The notes under the pieces: model-generated
Databases searched by the model: none
What the model was told of the DNA's origin: nothing
What the model saw: the letters and a program-made list of their open reading frames with translations, nothing else
In this document: one piece after another, positions 1 through 5,340 of the stretch
Layout of the letters: the number at the start of each line of letters is the position of its first letter
How positions within the stretch are numbered: the first letter of the stretch is position 1
Assembly (NCBI GenBank): GCA_020724325.1
Contig: DYHC01000155.1
Location: 1 to 5,340 of the forward strand
Direction: 5' to 3'
Source: Melioribacter roseus
GTDB taxonomy: Bacteria > Bacteroidota > Ignavibacteria > Ignavibacteriales > Melioribacteraceae
Length of the DNA: 5,340 nt
Program-made: the position numbers and the translations under genes

Positions 1-40
1 AATGACTTTGATAATGAAAGAGGTAATTAAAGCGCTATGA
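1..40 (+). CDS. Possible 3' tail of an upstream gene (partial)
   Basis: Only the last few codons of an upstream gene could be present, and two reading frames are possible. One frame ends with TAA at 28-30 and gives the tail NDFDNERGN, leaving 6 bases before the next ATG. The other ends with TGA at 38-40 and gives a tail ending MKEVIKAL, whose stop overlaps the next start in an ATGA arrangement typical of translational coupling. That second tail could be an amphipathic terminal helix, as many enzymes have. The third frame is closed by several stops. Nothing here identifies the product. The end drawn at 40 assumes the ATGA option. Sequence upstream of base 1 would settle which frame is used. 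Confidence 0.35.
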   Translation, partial: MTLIMKEVIKAL

Positions 41-654
41 CTAATAGAAAACCGATTTATTATGCAACAGCCGGATTGCTTGCAGTAATTATTTTCGCTT
101 CTAATTTTTTGAGCACAGATTTGTTCAAAGCCGGTTATCAAAATTTTTCTGTTTGGTTTGTTCTTTCAATTTTTTCTTTTGCATGTGGATGGTTAATGAA
201 TAAAACCCTCGCTTATAATCACGGAGGCAAAGTAATTTTTTCAGTTATTGTTGGTTCTGTCTTCATCAGTATTTTACTCGTATCCATCTTTAGCGAATAC
301 TTCGGACTGAGTGAATTGATTGTTGAAAACATGATTCTTTATGTTCTCCGAAATATCACACTTGGTTCTATGGCTCTTTTCGGAATGGTTGTTTGTGAAT
401 TACTGATTTTACAAAAAGAAAGTGTTGGTAGTAAAAATAAATTGGAAGAAATTAGAAGACTTATGGCTAATACGCATCATGAAGCTAAACTTATTATTGA
501 AGACGCAAGATTAAAATCCGAGCAGATGCTTTATGAAACTCAACAGACAATTGATGATATGATAGAACGGAAAAATCTTATAGAAATTAGATTGAAGGAA
601 TTGATTTCAACTGAGAAGGAACTGATTAAGAAATACGAATCTGAAGAGGACTAA
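37..654 (+). CDS. Four-TM membrane protein with DivIVA-like C-terminal coiled coil
   Basis: This 205-residue protein is not one I recognise as a named family. The sequence shows four hydrophobic segments at about residues 8-26, 37-55, 65-88 and 100-126, followed by a charged, helix-forming, cytoplasm-predicted tail from about 132 to 201. The tail contains HEAKLIIEDARLKSEQML at 148-165 and then RKNLIEIRLKELI at 178-190. This resembles the DivIVA pattern of EAELIIxEAxxKAExIL followed by a helix with FRxRLRxLI. The N-terminal DivIVA lipid-binding domain is absent and the TM bundle sits in its place. The gene lies just before ileS, where divIVA sits in Firmicutes. By inference it could be a membrane-anchored scaffold in division or envelope growth, but function is unproven. 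The coiled coil also faintly resembles ATP-synthase b subunits, although four TM helices argue against that. The ATG at 37 is preceded by AGAGGT at 19-24, a rather long spacing. The reading frame is secure. Confidence 0.8.
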   Translation: MTNRKPIYYATAGLLAVIIFASNFLSTDLFKAGYQNFSVWFVLSIFSFACGWLMNKTLAYNHGGKVIFSVIVGSVFISILLVSIFSEYFGLSELIVENMILYVLRNITLGSMALFGMVVCELLILQKESVGSKNKLEEIRRLMANTHHEAKLIIEDARLKSEQMLYETQQTIDDMIERKNLIEIRLKELISTEKELIKKYESEED

Positions 655-720
655 AAACTTTTCCCGACCGGTAATAATGAAATTTATTAACTAAATAAAA
701 TCCATTTGCAGAGACAAGCG

Positions 721-3700
721 ATGTTTAAACAAATAGGCGACAAAATCAATTACCCTGAAATAGAAGAAAGAATTCTAAAATTCTGGCAAGAAAATAATAT
801 TTTTGAAAAGAGTATTTCATCAAGAGATAAGAATAATCCTTATACATTTTACGAAGGACCGCCAACCGTTAATGGACGACCGGGAATCCATCATGTAATG
901 GCAAGAACATTAAAAGATCTGGTTTGCCGTTACAAAACTTTACAAGGTTATAGAGTTCACAGAAAAGCCGGATGGGATACACATGGTCTTCCAATCGAAA
1001 TAGCACTCGAAAAGGAACTTGGATTTACACAAAAATCTGATATTGAAAAGTACGGTGTTGCAGAATTTAATAAGAAAGCTAAAGAACTCGTATATAATCA
1101 TATCGAAATGAAAGAAGGATGGCGCACTCTTACTGAACGGATGGGCTACTGGATTAATCTTGATGACCCATATATAACCTGTACTAACGAATATATTGAA
1201 TCTGTTTGGTGGGCTTTATCGGAATATTTCAAAAAAGGATTGATTTATAAAGGTTTTAAAATTGTTCCTCAATGTCCTCATTGCGAAACACCTTTATCTT
1301 CTCATGAACTCGCCCTCGGTTACGATGAAGTTCAGGACCCAAGTGTGTTTGTTAAATTCAAACTTAAGGATGAAGACGCTTCTATTCTTGTCTGGACAAC
1401 TACACCATGGACTTTGATTTCTAATGCAGCACTTGCCGTTGGTAATGATATCGACTATGTGAAAATAAAACACGAAAAGCATGGAGTATTATATTTAGCA
1501 AAAGCCAGATTGATAGTTATTAAAGAAGATTATTCAATTCTTGAAGAGCTAAAAGGTACTCAGCTGCTGAATAAAAACTATGAACCATTGTTCTCTTATA
1601 TCCCGGTTGATAAAAAAGCATGGTATGTTATTCCAGGTGAATTTGTTAGCACGGAAGATGGTACAGGAGTTGTTCATATAGCTCCGGCTTTTGGTGCCGA
1701 TGACTATGAAGTATCAAGAAAATTTGATTTACCTTTTATTCAGCCGGTTACAAAGAGCGGACGTTTTACAGATCAGGTTACAGATTTTGCAGGACGACTC
1801 GTAAAATCAATTCAGTTCGAAACAACAGAAGAAAAAGGAGCAGATCAAGATATCATTAGAAATCTAAAAGAGAGAGGATTACTTTATCGTGCTACCAACG
1901 ATTACCTTCACTCCTATCCTCATTGCTGGCGATGCGATAATCCGCTTATTTATTATGCGCGCGACAGCTGGTATATAAGAACAACTGAAGTTGCAAATCG
2001 AATGATTGAGCTGAACAATACTATTAACTGGTATCCGCCGGAAGTTGGATCTGGTCGTTTTGGAAACTGGTTAGAAGAAAATAAAGACTGGTCTTTATCA
2101 CGCGATAGATACTGGGGAACTCCGCTTCCGATTTGGCTGAATGAAGATGGGGAAATGATATGCGTCGGCTCCATTAAAGAACTGAAAGATGGTTTTATTG
2201 AAAGAGAAGGGAAGAAATTTTCAGTAAAAGATTTACCTGAACAAGAAATTGATCTGCACAAACCGTTTGTTGATGAGGTTAAATTTGAGAAAGATGGAAA
2301 AGTTTATAAGCGTACTCCTGAATTAATAGATGTTTGGTTCGACAGCGGTGCAATGCCGTTTGCTCAATTCCATTACCCGTTCGAAAATGTAGAACTCTTT
2401 AAGAAAAATTATCCGTGCGATTTTATCTGCGAAGGAATTGATCAAACAAGAGGATGGTTCTATACGCTGCATGCAATAGGGACAATGCTGTTCAACAGCG
2501 TTACATTTAAAAACCTGATAGTTAATGAATTGATACTTGATAAAGAAGGTCAGAAAATGTCTAAGAGCCGCGGTAATACCGTGGACCCATTTATGCTGTT
2601 CGATAAATACGGCGCAGATACTACAAGATGGTACCTGGTTACAACAAGTCCTCCCTGGAAACCTACTTTGTTCGATGAAGATGGAATTGTTGAAGTACAG
2701 AGAAAATTTTTCGGAACATTACTCAACACTTATTCTTTCTTTACCCTTTATGCTAATATAGACGGATTTACTTTTAAGGAACCGTTAATTCCATATGCTG
2801 AAAGACCGGAAATTGACAGGTGGGTAATTTCTAAACTTTGTTCGTTGGTTAGTGAATTCCAGAATTTAATGAATCAATATGACGTTACTAAAGCTGCACG
2901 CCAGGTTTCCAATTTTACGATTGATCAATTATCAAACTGGTATGTAAGGAGATGCAGAAGAAGATTCTGGAAATCCGAAATCAACAAGAATAAATTATCA
3001 GCATACCAGACTTTATATGAATGCCTTATCACAATTGCAAAAATATCATCACCGTTTATTCCGTTTGTTGCAGAAGAGTTGTACCAAAGTCTTAATACAA
3101 TTACTAAACTCGAAAATTATGAATCTGTTCATTTGTCACAATTCCCTAAGCCGTGTTATAGTGAATCTGAGCTTGAAGAAAAGATGGATATTGCCCAACG
3201 TGTTGTTTATCTAACACGTTCGATGCGAGCTAAACATAACCTTAAGGTGCGTCAACCGCTTAAAAAAATTATGGTTGTTGTAGACAAAAGTAAACGTGAC
3301 GTGCTTGAGGAAATGAAACAAGTTATACTGGAAGAAATAAACGTTAAAGAACTTATTGCGCTGGAAGATAATTCGGGAATTGTTAATAAATCCGCCAAAC
3401 CAAACTTTAAGGTTATTGGACCAAAGTACGGCAAACTTGTTAAACCTCTTACTGCTGCAATTAAAGAACTTGATAAGAATGCAATAAATTCTTTGGAAAA
3501 AACAGGTGAGTATGAAATTAAAATCGATAGCGAAAATGTAAAAATTGTACGTGACGATGTCGAAATTGTAAGCCACGAAATTGAAGGATGGCTTGTAGAG
3601 ACAGAAGAAGGTGTTACTGTTGCAATTGATATTGAATTGACCGAAGAACTTATTGCTGAAGGTTACGCAAGAGAATTTGTTAATCGTGTTCAAAATATGA

Positions 3701-3915
3701 GAAAAGATTATGGACTGGACGTAGTTGATCGCATCATCCTTTCTGCTAACGGAGATGAAAAATTGATTGGTTATATTAATAAGTTTTCTGATTATATTGC
3801 TAATGAAGTTCTTGCTGAAAATATAATTCATTCTGAAATTGACAATGGGTATAAACAGGACTGGAAAATAGGCGACTACGATTGTATAATTACAATAGTT
3901 AAAGCAAATAATTAA
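721..3915 (+). CDS. ileS: Isoleucyl-tRNA synthetase, IleRS2-like type
   Basis: This cytoplasmic class Ia enzyme charges tRNA-Ile with isoleucine using ATP and edits misactivated valine. It has 1064 residues counted from the ATG at 721. That start gives MFKQIGDKINYPEIEE, a normal family N-terminus, so an in-frame TTG at 706 is not needed. The Rossmann fold carries PPTVNGRPGIHH, with GIHH at 55-58 in place of HIGH. KMSKS is canonical at 612-616. The CP1 editing domain shows WTTTPWT at 225-231 and HIAPAFGADD at 319-328, with D328 matching the editing aspartate of the Thermus enzyme. Zinc ligands are CPHC at 185-188 and CWRC at 402-405, while the second zinc site of Thermus IleRS has lost its cysteines. 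The tRNA-binding part includes WYVRRCRRRFW at 740-750, followed by a full C-terminal domain. Overall resemblance is to Thermus and eukaryote-like IleRS rather than the E. coli type. There is no T-box leader and no strong ribosome binding site. The gene is 66 bases after its upstream neighbour and 14 before the DksA-like gene, so co-transcription is likely. Confidence 0.97.
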   Translation: MFKQIGDKINYPEIEERILKFWQENNIFEKSISSRDKNNPYTFYEGPPTVNGRPGIHHVMARTLKDLVCRYKTLQGYRVHRKAGWDTHGLPIEIALEKELGFTQKSDIEKYGVAEFNKKAKELVYNHIEMKEGWRTLTERMGYWINLDDPYITCTNEYIESVWWALSEYFKKGLIYKGFKIVPQCPHCETPLSSHELALGYDEVQDPSVFVKFKLKDEDASILVWTTTPWTLISNAALAVGNDIDYVKIKHEKHGVLYLAKARLIVIKEDYSILEELKGTQLLNKNYEPLFSYIPVDKKAWYVIPGEFVSTEDGTGVVHIAPAFGADDYEVSRKFDLPFIQPVTKSGRFTDQVTDFAGRLVKSIQFETTEEKGADQDIIRNLKERGLLYRATNDYLHSYPHCWRCDNPLIYYARDSWYIRTTEVANRMIELNNTINWYPPEVGSGRFGNWLEENKDWSLSRDRYWGTPLPIWLNEDGEMICVGSIKELKDGFIEREGKKFSVKDLPEQEIDLHKPFVDEVKFEKDGKVYKRTPELIDVWFDSGAMPFAQFHYPFENVELFKKNYPCDFICEGIDQTRGWFYTLHAIGTMLFNSVTFKNLIVNELILDKEGQKMSKSRGNTVDPFMLFDKYGADTTRWYLVTTSPPWKPTLFDEDGIVEVQRKFFGTLLNTYSFFTLYANIDGFTFKEPLIPYAERPEIDRWVISKLCSLVSEFQNLMNQYDVTKAARQVSNFTIDQLSNWYVRRCRRRFWKSEINKNKLSAYQTLYECLITIAKISSPFIPFVAEELYQSLNTITKLENYESVHLSQFPKPCYSESELEEKMDIAQRVVYLTRSMRAKHNLKVRQPLKKIMVVVDKSKRDVLEEMKQVILEEINVKELIALEDNSGIVNKSAKPNFKVIGPKYGKLVKPLTAAIKELDKNAINSLEKTGEYEIKIDSENVKIVRDDVEIVSHEIEGWLVETEEGVTVAIDIELTEELIAEGYAREFVNRVQNMRKDYGLDVVDRIILSANGDEKLIGYINKFSDYIANEVLAENIIHSEIDNGYKQDWKIGDYDCIITIVKANN

Positions 3916-3920
3916 ATTTT

Positions 3921-3925
3921 GGAGG
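3921..3925 (+). promoter_or_regulatory. Strong Shine-Dalgarno for the DksA-like gene
   Basis: A perfect GGAGG lies four bases before the ATG at 3930. It is the only strong ribosome binding site in the window; the other starts have weak or distant purine stretches. It sits in the 14-base gap after ileS. It suggests efficient independent initiation of the DksA-like gene within the polycistronic message and confirms the ATG at 3930 as the start. Confidence 0.8.
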
Positions 3926-3929
3926 CACT

Positions 3930-4538
3930 ATGAAAAAAAAGGTTGATAAAAAGAAAACCGGAAAATCTGTCGTGAAAAAAAAGACTGTTAAAAAAACCGT
4001 AAGCAAACCAAAAAAAGTAGTTAAACACAAAAAGACTACTAAAGCTAAATCCGTACCAAAAAAATCTGTTCCTAAGGTAAAAAGAACTAAACAGGTTGAG
4101 GTGATTTCTCCAACAAAGCGCGTTCGCAAAATTCAAGGTTATTCTAAAAAGGATCTGGAAGAATTTAGAAAAGTCATTAATGAAAAAAGAAATGAGATAA
4201 TTGAACAATTACAGGCATTGAAAGATCAGATGATGGACCCTACAACCGGTCAATATGTAAACGAAAACTCTCCTTATTCATTACATATGGCTGAACAAGG
4301 AACCGATGCTATGGAAAGAGAAAAACTTTATCTCTGGGCTCAGAGGGAGAATAAATTTTTGGGTTACTTAGATGACGCTCTCCAAAGAATTGAAAACGGT
4401 ACCTACGGTATTTGTATTGAGTGTATTGACGAACCACAGTATCTTTGTCCTACCTGTCCACTCATTCCAAAAGATAGACTAATGGCTGTTCCTCATACAC
4501 AACACTGTTTGCAAGTTAAACAAAAAATGAAAACATAA
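3930..4538 (+). CDS. DksA/TraR/YteA-type zinc-finger protein with lysine-rich N-terminal tail
   Basis: This 202-residue protein has two parts. Residues 1-70 form a basic, low-complexity tail with 27 lysines plus prolines, threonines and valines, resembling histone-H1 or AlgP-like tails. Residues 71-202 are a DksA-type module: a long helical hairpin, HMAEQGTDAMEREK at 119-132 (compare HPADxGTExxEREK in YteA-type proteins), ALQRIENGTYGIC at 150-162, and a zinc-finger region ending PKDRLMAVPHTQHC at 180-193. DksA proteins bind RNA polymerase through the secondary channel and, with ppGpp, tune rRNA and other promoters. That role is inferred here. The finger is unusual: after C162 and C165 there is an inserted CPTC at 173-176, and the usual last cysteine after C193 is valine (V196). 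The conserved tip aspartate appears as E122. It lies between ileS and lspA, the position of ylyA in Firmicutes. The basic tail may add nucleic-acid binding. Confidence 0.88.
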   Translation: MKKKVDKKKTGKSVVKKKTVKKTVSKPKKVVKHKKTTKAKSVPKKSVPKVKRTKQVEVISPTKRVRKIQGYSKKDLEEFRKVINEKRNEIIEQLQALKDQMMDPTTGQYVNENSPYSLHMAEQGTDAMEREKLYLWAQRENKFLGYLDDALQRIENGTYGICIECIDEPQYLCPTCPLIPKDRLMAVPHTQHCLQVKQKMKT

Positions 4539-4563
4539 AATCCTTTAATGAATTGGGAATCCT

Positions 4564-5241
4564 GTGAAAGTTTTATACTCAACACTGTTCATTGTTATAG
4601 CTGATCAAATTACTAAGTTCCTTGTTAAAGGAGGAACTATTCCTTTACTTAACATTCATGTTGACGGGATGTACTATGGACAAAGCATTAATGTAATTGG
4701 GGATTTTTTCAAAATAACATTTGTCGAAAATCCAGGGCTGGCATTTGGAATTGAAGTTGGCGACTCGTCAAAACTATTGTTGTCACTATTTTCTCTGTTA
4801 GCAAGCATCGGTATATTTTATTACTTTTATAAATCAAGGCATCAGAAATTGATTGTAAGACTATCGCTTGCTTTCATATTAGGTGGTGCTATAGGTAACT
4901 TAATCGACAGAACTTTTTACGGAGTCTTTTACGGTTATGCTCCAATTTTTTATGGAAGAGTTGTTGATTTTTTTAATGTCGATTTCTTCGACTTTACAAT
5001 TTTAGGCAAAACATTCGACCGGTGGCCAATCTTTAACATCGCAGATGCAACAGTTACTATTGGAGTAGTGTTGTTGCTGATATTTCATAAAACTGAACCG
5101 GCTAAAGATGATGTAAGTAAGGAAGAAATAAAATCTCTACCTGTTTCCAATGAAGAATTTTCACCTTCTCAACCTAACAATTTAGAAACGAGTAATTCAT
5201 TAGCCAGTAATGTCGAAAATAATATTAGAAAAGAAAATTAG
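4564..5241 (+). CDS. lspA: Lipoprotein signal peptidase (signal peptidase II)
   Basis: This inner-membrane aspartic protease (family A8) cleaves signal peptides from prolipoproteins after Lgt has lipidated the cysteine, and is the target of globomycin. It has 225 residues. About four TM helices lie near 3-20, 68-88, 96-115 and 155-176. Motifs seen are ADQITK with D14, ENPGLAFG at 55-62, GGAIGNLIDR at 107-116 with N112 and catalytic D115, VVDFF at 133-137, and FNIADA at 157-162 with catalytic D161. The start is GTG at 4564. An in-frame TGA at 4549 closes the frame upstream and no ATG lies between; a weak GGGA at 4555-4558 precedes it. The family is usually about 160-170 residues. The extra length is mainly a hydrophilic, S/N/E-rich C-terminal tail from about 177, predicted cytoplasmic, plus a longer loop near 24-47. 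A run with three FYG motifs at 118-131 precedes VVDFF. The gene is 25 bases after the DksA-like gene, and its end overlaps the next gene. Confidence 0.95.
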   Translation: MKVLYSTLFIVIADQITKFLVKGGTIPLLNIHVDGMYYGQSINVIGDFFKITFVENPGLAFGIEVGDSSKLLLSLFSLLASIGIFYYFYKSRHQKLIVRLSLAFILGGAIGNLIDRTFYGVFYGYAPIFYGRVVDFFNVDFFDFTILGKTFDRWPIFNIADATVTIGVVLLLIFHKTEPAKDDVSKEEIKSLPVSNEEFSPSQPNNLETSNSLASNVENNIRKEN

Positions 5242-5340
5242 GATTGTTCTGCCTGAGGGAAAGAAGAAAGAAAGAATTGATATTTACCTTGCTAATTCAG
5301 TTGAGAATGCCTCCAGATCCCGGATTCAAAAATTAATTAA
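5210..5340 (+). CDS. RluD/RluA-family 23S rRNA pseudouridine synthase (5' part only)
   Basis: The window ends inside this gene. The first 43 codons from ATG 5210 give a protein beginning MSKIILEKKIRIVLPEG and containing ERIDIYLANSVENASRSRIQKLI in two adjoining stretches. This aligns with the start of the S4 RNA-binding domain of RluD (QRLDQALAEMFPDYSRSRIKEWI in E. coli), which precedes the catalytic domain in large-subunit pseudouridine synthases. The catalytic aspartate and the HRLD motif lie beyond the window, so the exact target (RluD-, RluC- or YlyB-like) is unresolved. The ATG at 5210 is the only ATG in this frame after the stop at 5201-5203. It lies within the lspA tail, giving a 32-base overlap in a different frame and no clear Shine-Dalgarno, so translational coupling to lspA is likely. 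The lspA-rluD order is common in Firmicutes (lspA-ylyB) and supports the call. Confidence 0.85.
   Translation, partial: MSKIILEKKIRIVLPEGKKKERIDIYLANSVENASRSRIQKLI

Noticed and set aside
672..689. Inverted repeat TAATAA / TTATTA as a terminator
   Set aside because: The stem is only six A-T pairs with no following T-run. It is expected by chance in AT-rich spacer DNA.
706..720. TTG at 706 as the ileS start
   Set aside because: It adds five residues (MQRQA) not typical of the family. ATG at 721 gives the standard MFKxxxxKxNxPExE N-terminus.
655..720. T-box riboswitch or promoter before ileS
   Set aside because: The 66-base gap is too short for a T-box and lacks its conserved core. A TCCATTTG at 701-708 loosely resembles a Bacteroidota -7 element, but no TTG -33 partner is seen at the right distance and it would leave almost no leader.
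1294..2261. Minus-strand open frames within ileS
   Set aside because: They are antisense to conserved IleRS editing and catalytic regions and show no recognisable domain or ribosome binding site.
2537..3214. Plus-strand alternate-frame open frames inside ileS
   Set aside because: They overlap conserved KMSKS and anticodon-binding regions in another frame and have no protein-like features.
3211..4208. Long minus-strand open frames opposite ileS and the DksA-like gene
   Set aside because: They are F/N/L-rich mirror translations of A-rich, lysine-rich coding DNA, lack family motifs, and lie opposite well-supported genes.

Overview
The window is a compact, single-strand gene block from an AT-rich bacterium. 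All genes lie on the + strand. In order they are: a possible 3' tail of an upstream gene (1-40), a four-helix membrane protein with a DivIVA-like coiled-coil tail (37-654), isoleucyl-tRNA synthetase ileS (721-3915), a DksA/TraR/YteA-type zinc-finger protein with a very lysine-rich N-terminal tail (3930-4538), signal peptidase II lspA (4564-5241), and the start of an RluD-type 23S rRNA pseudouridine synthase (5210 to beyond 5340). Coding density is near total. The gaps are 66, 14 and 25 bases, the last pair overlaps by 32 bases, and no terminator was seen, so the block reads as one operon. No RNA gene, mobile element, CRISPR array or long repeat was seen, and no stretch over 300 bases lacks a gene.

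The likely source is a member of the Bacteroidota/Chlorobi/Ignavibacteria assemblage, with Ignavibacteria-like the best guess. This is inference from low GC, mostly weak Shine-Dalgarno sequences, a Thermus/eukaryote-type IleRS, and an LspA with a long C-terminal tail. No marker in the window fixes the taxon.

The gene order matches the Firmicutes arrangement divIVA - ileS - ylyA (DksA-like) - lspA - ylyB (RluD-like). Here the divIVA slot is held by a protein that keeps a DivIVA-like C-terminal helix but has four transmembrane helices where the DivIVA N-terminal lipid-binding domain would be. The genes join translation (Ile-tRNA charging, 23S rRNA modification), transcriptional control (DksA-like), lipoprotein maturation (LspA) and perhaps envelope or division scaffolding.

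The most notable points are: (1) the IleRS signature motif reads GIHH instead of HIGH, the swapped GXHH form linked to extreme mupirocin resistance in IleRS2 enzymes; (2) the membrane-anchored DivIVA-like protein; (3) the remodelled zinc finger and histone-H1-like basic tail of the DksA-type protein; and (4) loss of the second zinc-ribbon cysteines in IleRS. I see no sign of a defence system or other wholly new multi-gene system. This is a conserved housekeeping block with unusual protein variants.
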